Positions 10,699 through 21,149 of a stretch of 64,000 nucleotides of DNA are shown here, piece after piece. The position numbers were made by a program, and so were the translations under genes. The stretch is from positions 230,952,109 to 231,016,108 of the forward strand of contig CM066033.1 of assembly GCA_033557465.1 (NCBI GenBank), written 5' to 3'. A model generated the notes under the pieces. It did not search any database and was not told where the DNA came from. It saw only the letters and a program-made list of their open reading frames with translations. Position 1 is the stretch's first letter; every line of letters begins with the position of its first letter. Source of the DNA: Ichthyophis bannanicus (lineage: Eukaryota; Chordata; Amphibia; Gymnophiona; Ichthyophiidae).

Positions 10699-12802
10699 CT
10701 ACCAAGACTGCCAGTCTTCCAATTTATCAAGACCCTCTTGCAATTTTCCACAATCCTCTTGGGTTTTAACAACTTTAAATAGTTTTGTGTCATCTGCAAA
10801 TTTGATAACCTCACTCGTTATTCCCTTTTCTAGGTCATTTATGAATATGTTAAAAAGAAGCGGACCCAGCAAAGATCCTTGGGGTACTCCACTATTCAAC
10901 TTTCTCCATTGGGAAAATTGGCCATTTAGCCCTACGCTTTGCTTTCTATCTTGTAACCAGTTCCTGATTCACAATAATATATCACCTCTTATCCCATGAC
11001 TTTTTAGTTTTGCCAAAAGTCTCTGATGAGGTCCTTGTCAAAAGCTTTCTGAAAGTCCAGATACACTATATCAACCGACTCACCTTTGTCTACCTGTTTA
11101 TTCATACCTTCAAAAAAACAAAACCAATTAGTAAGATAAGATCTTCCTTGTCTAAAGCCATGTTGGCTGTCTCCCATTAAGAGATGACTATCTACATGCA
11201 GAATAATTTTGTTTTTTATGATGGTTTCTACCATTTTTCCCGGTACTGACATCAGGCTCACCGGTCTGTAGTTTTCCGGATCAGCCCTGGAACCTCTTTT
11301 AAAAATTGGCTTTACACTGGCGATCCTCCAATCTTCAGGTATTACAGATGATTTTAATGATAGCTCACAGATTACTAATAGCAGGTCTACAATCTCATAT
11401 TTCAGTTCTTTCAACACACTTGGATGTATACCATCCAGTCCAGGTGATTTGTTACTCTTCAGTTTATCAAATAGTTGTAATATATCTTCCCGGTGTAGCG
11501 ATATTTCTTTCAATTCTTCTGCAGCATCACCTTTAAATACCACTTCAGTCATGGGTAACATCCCTACATCTTCCTCAATAAAGACCAAAGCAAAGAATTT
11601 ATTCAGTCTCTCCGCTATAGCCTTGTCCCCTCTTACTGCCCCTTTTACCCCTCTATCATCTAACGGTCCAACTTACTCTCTCACAGGTTTTTTGCTACAA
11701 ATGTACTTGAAAAAGTCTTCATTATGCGTTTTTGCTTCCACAGCAAGTTTCTTCTCAAATTCTCTCTTTGCCTGCTTTATCAATGCCTTGCATTTAACTT
11801 GCCAGTGCTTGTGCTGTTTCCAGTTTTCATCATTTGGCTCTTTTTTCCTTTTCCTGAAAGATGCTTTTTTGGCAAAAACAGCCTCTCTGACCTCACCTTT
11901 AAACCATGCTAGCAGTTTTTTGGACTTCCTTCCACTTTTCTTAAAGCGTGGAATACAGCTGGTCTGGGCTTCCATAGTATTTTTAAACAACACTCAAGCT
12001 TGATGTAAGTCTTTAACCTTTGCAACTGCTCCTTTTAGTTTTTTCTTAATTATTTTCCTCATTTTATCATAGTTGCCTTTCAAAAGTTAAAAGGAAGTAA
12101 TATGGATTTCCTTACCATTCCTCCTCCATTAATTAAATCAAACGCGATCATGCTATGATCACTATTGCTAAGTGGTCCCAAAACCCCTATCTCTTGTACC
12201 AGATTTGGTGTTCCACTAAGAACTAAATCCAAAATGGCTTCCCCTTTGGTCGGTTCATGAACCAGCTGCTCCAAGAAGCAGTCATTTATTTCATCTAGAA
12301 ACTTTATTTCCCTAGCATGTCCTGCCGTGACACTGACCCAGTGAATACCGGGGTAGTTGAAATCACACATTATTATTACCGTTCTGTAATTTTTGTTAGC
12401 TTCCCTGATTTCTTTGAGCATTTCATCATCCATTTGTTCATTCTGGCCAGGCGGTCGATAGTACACCCTCACTGCCATCACCTTCCCCTTTTTATATGGA
12501 ATTTCAATCCATAGAGATTCTACAGCAAATTTTGTTTCCTGTAGAACTTTAATCCTTTATGACTCATTGCCCTCTCTAAGATAGAGTGCAATCTCTCCAC
12601 CAATTTGATCAGCTCTATCATTACGATATAGTTTGTACCCAGGTATCACAGTGTCCCACTGGTTGTCCTCCTTCCACCATGTCTCTGAGATACCAATCAT
12701 ATCTAACTTCTCATTTAGTACTATATATTCTAACTCTGCCATCTTATTTTTTAGACTTCTAGCATTTGCAGACAAGCATTTTAGAGACTGTATTTTATTC
12801 AT
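10699..12802 (-). pseudogene. CR1 ORF2 (family A): endonuclease and RT, C-terminus missing
   Basis: Minus-strand ORF2 of a CR1 element. The start at 12802 (MNKIQSLKCLSANARSLKNK) is the usual CR1 endonuclease opening. It is followed by IGISETWW (catalytic Glu), CDFNYPGIHW and NSDHSMIAF (Asp-His). RT motifs follow: KSPGLDGIHPSVLKE, RPVSLMSVPGK, YLDFQKAFD, GVPQGSLLGP and KFADDTKLF (active site FADD). The frame is broken by a stop near 12557, a frameshift between about 12080 and 11993, a stop at 11673 and a frameshift between about 11004 and 10899. It ends at about 10699, before the thumb and C-terminal segment. Confidence 0.85.
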
Positions 12803-12837
12803 ATTAATCTTCTTGGGTTAGAAATTGGTTGGGTGGG

Positions 12838-13889
12838 AGGCGACAAAGAGTATAAGTAAATGGAGCTCACTCTGAGGAGAAGGATGTTACCAGTGGTGTG
12901 CCCCAGGGATCTGTCCTTGGTCCGATTCTTTTTAGCATCTTTGTTAGTGATACAGCGGAAGGGCTGTTGGGTAAGATTTGCCTCTTTGCGGATGATACCA
13001 AAATCTGCAATAGAGTAGACACCCAAGAAGTTGTAGATAACATGAGGAGGGATCTAACTATGCTTGAAGAATGGTCTAGAATTTGGCAGCTGGGATTTAA
13101 TGTTAAAAAATGTAAGGTCATGCATTTGGGCTGCAGCAATCCAAGGAAGCAATATAGTATAGGGGGTGAAGTACTTTTGACCACTAAAGAAGAGCGGGAC
13201 CTAGGCGTGGTTGTGTCTGATGATCTTAAAGTAGCTAAACAGGTAGAAAAGGCGATGGCAAAAGCTAGAAGGATGCTTGGGTGCATACGGAGAGGAATGG
13301 CTAGCAGAAAAAAGGGGGTCATAATGCCTCTCTATAAGTCTTTGGTGCGACCTCATTTGGAGTATAGTGTGCAATTCTGGAGATCGCACCTTCAAAAGGA
13401 TGTGAACAGGATGGAGTCGGTGCAGAGGGTGGCTACTAAAACGATTAGTGGTCTTCATTATAAAGCATATGAGGACAGACTGAAGGATCTTAATATGTAC
13501 ACCTTAGAGGAAAGGCGGGATAGAGGTGATATGATTGAGATGTTTAAATACCTCCGTGGCATAAATGTTCAGGGAGAGAGCCTCTTTCAATTGAAAGCAA
13601 GTTCAGCTACGAGGAGACATGGGATGAGGGTGAAGGGAGATAAATTCAGGAGTGATATGCGGAAATATTTCTTTACGGAAAGAGTAGTGGATCCATGGAA
13701 TAGTCTCCCAGTGGAAGTGGTAGAGATGAGGACAGTAACTGAATTAAAAAAAAGCATGGGACCCGCACAGAGGATCTCTAAAGGTAAAAAAGGGACTGTT
13801 GTAGTTGTTGATATGGAAGGACAGACTAGATAGGCCATGTGGTCTTTTTCTGTCATCATATTTCTATGTTTCTATGTTTCTATGGTTAT
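12838..13889 (+). mobile_element. CR1 LINE (family B), 5'-truncated copy with 3' tail
   Basis: Plus-strand 3' end of a CR1, starting inside the RT domain at about 12838. It ends in the CR1-type tail of short TTTCTATG repeats (13860-13884). Sequence in the overlapping RT segment differs clearly from the surrounding CR1 (SVLGPILFSIFVSD here, SLLGPLLFNIFIND there), so it is a separate insertion of another subfamily, not an inverted piece of its host. Confidence 0.85.
12898..13833 (+). CDS. CR1 ORF2 C-terminal half, open frame
   Basis: A 311-residue open frame encoding the second half of a CR1 reverse transcriptase. Motifs: PQGSVLGPILF, LFADDTKIC (active site), WQLGFNVKKCKVMHLG, LGVVVSDDLK, SLVRPHLEYSVQFW, and the C-terminal FTERVVDPWNSLPVEVV. 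It lacks the endonuclease and the first RT motifs because the copy is 5'-truncated, so it cannot act alone. The absence of stops over 936 bases suggests a young insertion. Relatives of the same segment appear split at 35.2-35.4 kb and 60.25-61.2 kb. Confidence 0.85.
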   Translation: MPQGSVLGPILFSIFVSDTAEGLLGKICLFADDTKICNRVDTQEVVDNMRRDLTMLEEWSRIWQLGFNVKKCKVMHLGCSNPRKQYSIGGEVLLTTKEERDLGVVVSDDLKVAKQVEKAMAKARRMLGCIRRGMASRKKGVIMPLYKSLVRPHLEYSVQFWRSHLQKDVNRMESVQRVATKTISGLHYKAYEDRLKDLNMYTLEERRDRGDMIEMFKYLRGINVQGESLFQLKASSATRRHGMRVKGDKFRSDMRKYFFTERVVDPWNSLPVEVVEMRTVTELKKSMGPAQRISKGKKGTVVVVDMEGQTR

Positions 13890-14078
13890 CGGTAGGCAGG
13901 GGTAATTTGGAATCTTTAAGCTCTGTCTGCTCTGTACTCAAGGGCATTTGGGCTACCTTGGTCTTTATTGGAACCTCTCTGCTGATGTGCCCTAACTTCA
14001 TTTTTTTGGTAGTATCCTTCAAGGATACATTTTTCCGAACCATGCGCTCTTGGACGACTGTCGGCTTTCCCCTATTAT

Positions 14079-15078
14079 CTAGTTTAAAAGCTGCTCTATC
14101 TCCTTTTTAATGGTTAATGCCAGCAGCCTGGTTCCATCCCGGTTAAGGTGAAGCCCCTCCCTTCGGAAGAGCCCCTCCTTTCCCCAGAATTTTCCCCAGT
14201 TCCTAACAAATCCAAAACCCTCATCCTTGCACCATTGTCTCATCCACATATTGAGACTCCGGATCTCTGCCTGCCTTTTGGGTCCTGCATGTGGAACGGG
14301 AAGTATTTCGGAGAATGCTACCCTGGAAGTTCTGGATTTCAACTTCCTACCTAAAAGCCTAAATTTAGCCTCCAGAACCTCCCTACCATATTTTCCTATG
14401 TCATTGGTACTGACATGTACCAAGACAGCAGACTCCTTCCCAGGACTATCGAAGACCTTGTCTAGGTGGCGTGTGAGGTCCGCTACCTTCGCACCAGCCA
14501 GGCATGTTCCCAAGCAATCCTCATGTCCACCAGCCTCCCAGCTATCTACATGCCTAATGATCGAATCACCATCCATAACGGCTGTCCTAACCCTTCCCTC
14601 ATGGGCACATGGCCCTGGAGAAACTTCCTCTGTGTGAGAAGGTTTTACATCACCTGGAGGGCAGGTCCTAGCTATAGGATCACTTCCTGCCACACCAGGG
14701 TGATGCTCTCCTGTCACATGACCTCTCTCCTTCATGAACAGGGATGCTGCCAGACTGGAGGTGGGACTTCAGGACTACATCCCTGTAGGTCTCATCTATG
14801 TACCTCTCTGTCTTCCTTATGTCTTCCAAGTCTGCTACTCTTGCCTCCAGACATCGGACTCGTTCCCTGAGAGCAAATAGCTCCTTGCACTTTGTGCACT
14901 TGTAAGACCCCTCACCAACTGAGAGAAAATCATACATGTGACACTCTGTGCAAAAGTCTGGAAATCCACCATCTTGCTGCTGGACTGCTGTCTGCATCTT
15001 CGTTTTAAGGTTGTGTTTAGATATGAGTGGGGTGTACTCATATTTATAACATGGTAATGAGATCTGTGCCCATTGCAA
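14079..15078 (-). pseudogene. CR1 ORF1: zinc-finger, coiled coil and SGNH esterase, one frameshift
   Basis: Minus-strand ORF1 of the family A CR1. The first part (15078-14730) has a PHD/zinc-finger-like C-x2-C...C-x2-C block (FCTECHMYDF, YKCTKCKELF) and a short coiled coil (RVRCLEARVADLEDI). After a frameshift near 14730 the second part (to 14079) is an SGNH/GDSL-type esterase: VMDGDSIIRHV (nucleophile Ser block I), HVSTNDIGK (block III, usually GxND) and GLHLNRDGTRLL (catalytic Asp/His-type block). Esterase-bearing ORF1 proteins are known from CR1 elements; a role in membrane or RNP handling has been proposed but is not settled. It sits directly upstream of ORF2 once the nested CR1 is removed. 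Confidence 0.82.
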
Positions 15079-15128
15079 TGAATTGCTTTAGAAATTACTC
15101 AATCCTGTATTAACTACAAAAGTGTCAT

Positions 15129-15215
15129 TTATTTTATTTATTTATTTAACAGGTTTTATATACCGCTTTATCATTTCAATCAATGCGGTTTACATTGTAA
15201 CTTAAACTTGTTAAT
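15129..15215 (-). repeat. 3' tail fragment of the L2-like LINE
   Basis: The plus strand reads (TTTA)n followed by AACAGGTTTTATATACCGC and a CAATGCGGTTTACA block. This is the complement of the LINE 3' end described at 6856; only the last 90 or so bases are present. Confidence 0.75.
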
Positions 15216-15400
15216 GTACATTAAACACTATTTTTACGCCTGTTTAATGTACATTAAACATTATTTTTATGCCTGTTCAGGAGTAGATGTTAAGATCTTG
15301 CACTTCCTCAAGAGAACACAGTTCTGAGCATTTTTAAAACAGCACAATTCTGAGGGTTTTGAAGGCAGCACAGTTCTGAGCGTTTTGAAGGCAGCGCAAT
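15216..15400. repeat. Two short tandem duplications
   Basis: TTAATGTACATTAAACA followed by TATTTTTACGCCTG-like sequence occurs twice in succession (about 15213-15275, period about 37). At 15310-15400 a unit of about 33 bases built on CAGCACAGTTCTGAGCGTTT is repeated three to four times. Both lie just upstream of the decayed Harbinger transposase; whether they belonged to its promoter is unknown. Confidence 0.6.
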
Positions 15401-15479
15401 TTGGTGTGCTTAAAGTTGGGTGTTTTGGTCAGTGCACCTAGTTCATTGTTCAGGGAGATGTTTTCTGTTGGTTATCCTC

Positions 15480-16800
15480 TTGCATCTCTGCTGCTTGCAA
15501 AAGCCAGCCAAAGAAGGAGGAACAATGGAGACCCAAGAGAGGAGCATGAGGAGGTACATGGTGCACCCTGTGACATGAGGCCTTGCAGACAGCGTCTATT
15601 CAGAGACGGGGTGGTACTGGATGGACTCCCAGACAGGCATGTCATGCGTAATTACTGCTTATGCAGACAGGCTATCTTGTCCTTGTATGAGGACATTAAG
15701 TATGATATTGATCCTGCCACCGCTCGCAGATATGCTGTTTCAGGACTGGTGAAGTTATTTGCCGCATTACATTTTCTGGGCACTGGATCATTCCAAAATG
15801 TTGTTAGGATGGCTTCTGGAATGGACTAGTCATCATTTTCAAGGCATTTCAAGCAGGTGTTGCAGGCCTTGAAAAATCACATAGGTGAGCATGTACGGTA
15901 CCTAGAGCGGGAGGCAGAAAGGCAGGTGTTGAAGGATGACTTTTTTTAATATTGATGGACTGCCAAACGTGATCAGAGCAATAGACTGCACCAATGTAGC
16001 CCTAACACCTCCCAAGGATAGAGAAACGGCATTCTGAAACAGGAAAAACTTCCACTCAATTAATGTCCAGGTTGTGTGTGATGCGCGCATGAAAATTTTG
16101 AATGTGGTCTCTAAGTTCCCTTGCAGCTGTCACGATGCCTTTATCCTCTCCGACTAAGTACTCGGTCATAACTTTGAAGAAGGAAAGTACAGTGAAGTTG
16201 GCTCATTGGTATTTGCCGCCTAGGCATACTGAAACTTGGGGGGGGGGGGGGGAACAGACAAACAGCTGTACATATATATACAGAACTACTACTATATATC
16301 CATCTATCTATCTAAACTGCTTTGTTGGAGTTGTATTCATAGTGGAGGGCAAACAGCTATACATCTCCATAAGGAAATGTATATTTAAATTTATGCTGTT
16401 ATTGTCAATCTATTGTACTTCTTTATTAATGCCATAGGTGATACTGGATACAGGTGTAAGACCTGGTTGATGACTCCTCTGATTTCACCAAGCACACCTG
16501 CAGAGATGTGCTACAATGAAACACACATTTCTACCTGGGGTGTGATAGAGAGCATCTCTGGGGTCCTCAAGAGTCGTTTCCATTGTCTGGACCATTCTGG
16601 GGGGGGGGCATTGCAATATGCACTTGAAAAGGTTGGGGACACACAGCAGTTGCAGTGTGCTACATGCTGCACAACATAGCTCTGGAACATGGAATGCCAT
16701 GCGAAATAGCTCCACTGGAATCTTACATCTATGCTCCTGCCTGACCAGATGCGGCAAGGGATAATCAGATACGAAGAAGACTTATAGAGGACTACTTTTC
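15480..16800 (+). pseudogene. PIF/Harbinger transposase (region C), heavily decayed
   Basis: A HARBI1-like DDE nuclease remnant in two exons. Exon 1 (about 15480-16208) contains RRYAVSGLVKLFAALHFLGTGSFQ, an in-frame TAG after GMD, a frameshift near 15945 and then GLPNVIRAIDCTNVAL (first catalytic Asp), NRKNFHSINVQVVCD and a further stop. Exon 2 begins at 16438 after the acceptor ATAG with [15 protein letters not shown] (second catalytic Asp) and has [14 protein letters not shown] (third residue, Glu) and [11 protein letters not shown]. At least five stops and two frameshifts make it non-functional. The intron lies immediately before the GDxGY motif, the same place as in element B, so the two genes share ancestry. 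Confidence 0.85.
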
Positions 16801-17807
16801 AAGATGACTTTGCATTTCATGTTATCAGTTCTTGATTAATAAGATATGATTAGTGGTCATTTCTTAATAAATAATTTTGGGGTGAGAATAATTTTGATTG
16901 CTATTATTTGGGGGTGAGTGGCATCAGGCTGTTACTGACCTAGGTTTTTGCTTCTGGTATGGTGGGGGAGGGGGAGTATGACTGGTAATGGTCAGGAAAC
17001 AATCTAATGTGCAACAGGGGGTGTAGATGGAGATGTTATGCATCCAGAAGGCCTCCTTGGTCACTAAGCCTGTCCAATGCATCTGTCCAATTTTGCCTCA
17101 TGCTGGAGCTTCATAGTGCATGATGTCAGGGCTAAGGAGACATTGGTCTTTTGCAAGATCTGGCATCTGTTTCTGATGTCTCCTTTCTTGCAAAAACTTG
17201 CATGGTTGTATTTGATTGTGTAACATAAATACAAATTATCAGAACTAAAATGTGGCTCAAGAAAAGGAGATGCAGAAAAAAAATGGCAGAAAAGGAATGC
17301 AGGCAACACTTTTATGACCATCTCAATCACATTAACAAAGAAAAAAGAACCCAAGAAGAAATTGTAAAGGGTGAAAAGGAGATGTCAAACCAGATGCGGA
17401 TATAGCGCGTCTGTGGGAACATACAGCAGGATGTGCATGTGGGGAAAAAGGTGCATGGGAAAGTGCTTCTGCTCTACAGCATGCGTGCGTACGTGCATGT
17501 GTCTCTAAACGTGGAACCTGCGGAACCGAAAATGTCTGCAGAGAGAGAGAGAGAGAGACAGAGACATGGAGGGGTCCAGCAGCACCATATTCTATGAGGA
17601 AGCCCAACTTTCCCCGGGAAGACATAAAGCTGCTGGCTGCCCTCATTGTCGCCAATTAGAAGCGCCTCTTCCAAGATGGGGAAGAGGTGCAACTACAAAC
17701 TCATGCTCCTTCAACGAGGACTCAGTCTTCAGCAGAGAGGTGAGTGTGGCAGTCAGCCAATTTAAATTTTTTATTAAGGGTAGGGGTTTCATTTTTGGGC
17801 TTATATG

Positions 17808-17940
17808 GAGTGGAGGAGTAGCCTAGTGGTTAGAGCAATGGTCCACTATCAAAGAGATATGGGTTTGATTCCTCCTAGCACTCCTTTTGGTCTTGGGCAG
17901 GTCACCATACTTGAAGGCACTTAAAAAAAAGATGGGGTGG
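17808..17940 (+). mobile_element. SINE with tRNA-like head and RTE-type tail
   Basis: An A-box-like TAGCCTAGTGGTTAGAGCA is followed by a B-box-like GGGTTTGATTCC, a short body with CTTGGGCAGGTCACC and an end reading AAGGCACTTAAAAAAAA. It lies in intron 1 of the decayed Myb-A gene. It is the best local reference for the SINE that element B split. Confidence 0.78.
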
Positions 17941-18072
17941 TAAATAGAACCTTGACCTTGCACCTTCCGGATAAGCTTCCTGTTACCTGAAGGCTATGCT
18001 GACTACTGTATATGGGATAACAGTTTAATTTAAACACACTGGTGTACAGTGTGCTTACAGACCCCAGTACTC

Positions 18073-18200
18073 AGCATGGGTTTATTTATTTATTTAACAG
18101 TTTTTATAGACCGTCTTTCTTCAATTCAAGATGGTTTACAGAGAACATAACATGACAGTATATTTCATGTTACATAGAACCGAGTTGAAAGTCTGACAGG
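18073..18200 (-). repeat. 3' end fragment of the L2-like LINE
   Basis: The plus strand reads (TTTA)n AACAGTTTTTATAGACCG followed by a CAAGATGGTTTACA block, the diverged complement of the LINE 3' terminus. It lies in the same decayed intron as the SINE. Confidence 0.7.
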
Positions 18201-19135
18201 AAAGTCCAGAAAAATGAGTGGTCTAGGATTGGCAAGGATTGGGTTGGTCAACATGTGCATGTGCTGCTGCTGCTGATACAATAGTATGATTCTTGTATTT
18301 CAGATTGAAGATCTCAAGAAAAAGGCCCGAGAACTGAGGAGGCACCCCCGCTACCTCATGTGGATCAGGCGCACTACCTCATGTGGATCAGGCGCATGGG
18401 AGATATACTTTGTAGGTATCATAAGTAAACAGAAGTTGGGGGCTGTTGTATTCGGTCTATTTTTTGGTGTTTACACTGGTTCATCTGGATGACATGTGCT
18501 TCTCTTTTCATTTGGCAGAGTCGAGCCTGGAGGAGGACGAGGACGACCCAGGCCCCTCACACTGCTCACACCCCCACCACTACCAGCCACACCCACAGAA
18601 ACATCAGCCCTACCAACCTCTCCCCCAGCTCGACTGACCTCTCCCCTAGCCCAACCAACCTCTTTTCCAGTCATGCCCTGCAACACCGGCACCTTCCCCT
18701 GCGGAACTACCTTCCCCTGTTTTTCCCTCCCCCTTTCATCCCATCATCATGCCCAGGGGTAATACGATATGCCCCCCCCCAAATCCAGGAGGAAGGGGAT
18801 GTGAGGGTTTCACATGCTGTGGTACCCCCCTTTGGGCAACCAGCCTTTGCTGCAGAGGAGGTCCATAGCATGATGTGAGACATCAGGAGACGATTAGTGT
18901 CCATAGCCACTATGGGCAATATGCTCAATCGACTCATTGCGGAAGTGATAGAGGACGTTGAGCATATTGCCTAGAGCTTACCATCCCCCCCCCCCCACTC
19001 AGTGATCCTCTTCCTCCTGGATTGGCACTTTTTTTTTTTTACATTCCCCCACTCCCTGTGTACAGTGTAAATAGTATAAATAGTTTATATAATGGTCCTA
19101 TTTTGTATAATTTTATATTTTATATTATGCGTTCA

Positions 19136-19141
19136 AATAAA
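19136..19141 (+). terminator. Poly(A) signal of the region C Myb-A gene
   Basis: AATAAA located 162 bases after the last stop codon of the region C Myb-A remnant, on the same strand. Confidence 0.45.
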
Positions 19142-19860
19142 TGTTTTCTAGCATTTCTCATTTGGAAAAGGCAGGTGGGGGGATAATTGTGGTGTGTGGG
19201 AGCAATGCAGCTACTGCTGTCTCCTTTCTCTCCTGTAGATGAAAAGCACAACAGAACACCAGATCAACAAGAAAAATTAAATCCGACAAAGGCAACCAAG
19301 ATATACTTACAATATATAATATATACAGTCCAATATACCCCATATTCATACAAAATAGGACCAAAACTATGCATACAATGTATAACCAAACTATACATAA
19401 CTGTTGAACATGCTGAACACACCCTGAAACAAAAAAGAACCCCACGGCAACACTAATCAATACTAGCCAAGAGTGGATGCATCTGGCTGTATCTGGCCAG
19501 GAGGGAAGAACCACCTGCGAGAAGGAAAGAGAAGAAAAGACATGTTAAAAAAGCAATGAGCATACTACACTAAGGCCTCCAAAAGCTTGCATAAACTTAC
19601 TAGGCACAGACACTTATTGCTGGGCTTGTGCATAAATCAGGGCCAGTAGCACCTGCCTTACAACCTGCAGCTCCTGTCTTATGCCGCCTATCTCTCCCAG
19701 ATGCTGGCTTATGCTGCCTAGATGCCGGAGCTGCTGGCTTATGCTGGCTAGCTCTTGTCTCACGCCAGCTAGCTCTTGCCTCACATCATAACTGCCCCAG
19801 GAGCGCTTCATGTGCCTGCTCCTGTCATATCATCACTTGGGGCTGCAATATCTTCTAGAG

Positions 19861-20939
19861 CAGTGTTTTTCAACCTTTTTTGTGCAAAGGCACACTTTTT
19901 TCATGAAAAAAATCACGAGGCACACCACCATTAGAAAATGTTAAAAAAATTTACCTCTGTGCCTATATTGACTATATATAAAGTAATTCTCTTGAATAGG
20001 AATCAAACACTCACACCAACCCCCTCCCCTGCTGGTTCACACCAACCCCCCTCCCCTGCTGGTTCACTCACACCACCCCCCCCCCTCCACTGCTGGTTCA
20101 CTCACCCACCCCCCTGTCACTTACTCACCCCTCCTGCTGGGTCACTCACTCACTTACCCCCCCTCCCCTGCTGGTTCACTCACACCATCGCCCCCCCCCT
20201 TGCTGTTTAACTCACCCCCCCCCCCCCCTTGCTGGTTCACTCACACTCCCCCCCCCCCTTGCTGGTTCACTCACACCCCCCCCCCCTCTGCCCAAGCCGC
20301 TGCTTCTGCTTTGTACAGAGCAGCGGCTGCACTACACTTACATTGAAAAGTAAAGAGAAACTGTGTCAGGAGCCCTCCGGTCATCGCAGAGCCCGAGGAA
20401 GTGATGTCATGGGGGCGGGCTCCTCACAGGCTGTCTTTCCTTTTCAAATTAACTTTATTGCAGCTAAAGTTAATTTGAAAAGGAAGACAGCCTGTGAGGA
20501 GCCCGCCCCGATGACATCACTTCCTCGGGCTCTGCATGATCGGAGGGCTCCTGACACAGTTTCTCTTTACTTTTCAATGTAAGTGTAGTGCAGCTGCTGC
20601 TCTGTACAAAGCAGAACCAGCGGCTGCACTGCTATAGGGAATCGCGATTGCGTTCGTGCCACGGACTTCGGCACAAAAGCCGGTTTTTTGCTCTGGCCGC
20701 TCCTGATCTTGCGGCCAGAGCAAAAAACCAGCTTTTCAATGGCCGGTTTTACAACTGTGCCGGCAGCCGGCCTGGTCATGGAAAAACCGGCCAGGCCGGC
20801 TGAAAACCGGCCGGTTGGCAACCCTAATTTGTGAGCCAAGGCCACATGTTACGGATGAAATTGGAATTTTTCCCACGGCACACCAGACAATATCTCGCGG
20901 CACACTAGTGTGCCGCGGCACAGTGGTTGAAAAACGCTG
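19861..20939. mobile_element. Non-autonomous hAT transposon with perfect 8-bp target duplication
   Basis: The left end CAGTGTTTTTCAACC (19861-19875) and the right end GGTTGAAAAACGCTG (20925-20939) are inverted repeats with one mismatch. The flanks carry TTCTAGAG at 19853-19860 and again at 20940-20947. CAG-starting ends and 8-bp duplications define hAT elements. There is no transposase inside. Contents: a C-rich minisatellite with a unit of about 30 bases containing CTGCTGGTTCACTCAC (20015-20280), and a 309-base palindrome (20306-20614). The subterminal GGCACAC/GTGTGCC motifs recur at both ends. Confidence 0.93.
20306..20614. repeat. Near-perfect 309-bp palindrome
   Basis: The left arm starts CTGCTTTGTACAGAGCAG (20306) and the right arm ends CTGCTCTGTACAAAGCAG (20614). 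The arms match over nearly their whole length and meet around 20460 with only a few bases of loop (CTTTATTGCAGCTAAAG). A looser extension reaches about 20297-20625. It would form a very long hairpin and lies wholly inside the hAT element. Confidence 0.9.
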
Positions 20940-21107
20940 TTCTAGAGGGTCTACAGTCACTGCTATCTCTTGAGTGTGTGGTGCGTTCTGCTAGCTCAAA
21001 GACACACTGAAGAGTTCTCCATCTGTAGTCACTGAAATAAGATAGGACAACAGAGAAACTGATCTGTGGCAGGGCTCTGGCACAATATTCCTTGGCTCCA
21101 ATTTTCC

Positions 21108-21149
21108 GGGGGCGGGGGCGGGGGCGGGGGCGGGGGCGGGGGCGGGGGC
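21108..21149. repeat. (GGGGGC)7 hexanucleotide repeat
   Basis: Seven uninterrupted copies of GGGGGC on the plus strand, a strong G-quadruplex former by composition. It lies in the region C Myb-B remnant, probably in an intron. Confidence 0.93.

Larger units (their letters stand above)
10690..15110 (-). mobile_element. CR1 LINE (family A), 3'-truncated, carrying a nested CR1
   Basis: Minus-strand CR1 with ORF1 (15078-14079), an inter-ORF stretch (14078-13890) and ORF2 (12802-10699). The span 12838-13889 is a second CR1 3' end in the opposite direction, inserted between ORF1 and ORF2. Removing it brings ORF1 and ORF2 to the usual spacing of about 240 bases. ORF2 stops at LEDWQ, just after the RT active site, at about 10695; the C-terminal third and the 3' tail are absent, so this end was lost by deletion rather than by the usual 5' truncation. 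Confidence 0.82.
17594..18974 (+). pseudogene. Harbinger Myb/SANT-like protein A (region C), decayed
   Basis: Homologue of the Myb-A gene of element B. Exon 1 (17594-17739) reads MRKPNFPREDIKLLAALIVAN, an in-frame TAG, then KRLFQDGEE, matching KPAFARRELRHLAGLICTRQ of element B; it ends at a GTGAGT donor. Exon 2 begins at 18304 after CAG with IEDLKKKARELRRHP, matching VEDLRIKGRELRLHC, and ends near 18413 at GTAGGT. A direct 23-base duplication in this exon (about 18351-18396) shifts the frame. Exon 3 (from about 18521) is Pro/Thr-rich after an acidic start (SLEEDEDDPGPS) and ends with a helical segment (NMLNRLIAEVIEDVEHIA) and TAG at 18972. An AATAAA lies at 19136-19141. These proteins normally help the nuclease reach the nucleus and bind the ends. 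Confidence 0.72.

Noticed and set aside
10690..13889. Inverted CR1 5' part next to a CR1 3' part, looking like a twin-priming product
   Set aside because: The two parts overlap in the RT region and differ strongly in sequence there, and ORF1 of the first continues beyond the second. They are two subfamilies, one nested in the other.
17813..17873. tRNA gene
   Set aside because: The A and B boxes belong to a SINE head; I see no acceptor-stem pairing and a SINE body follows.
18496..18878. Pro-rich overlapping ORFs as separate genes
   Set aside because: They lie within exon 3 of the decayed Myb-A gene and have no independent motif.
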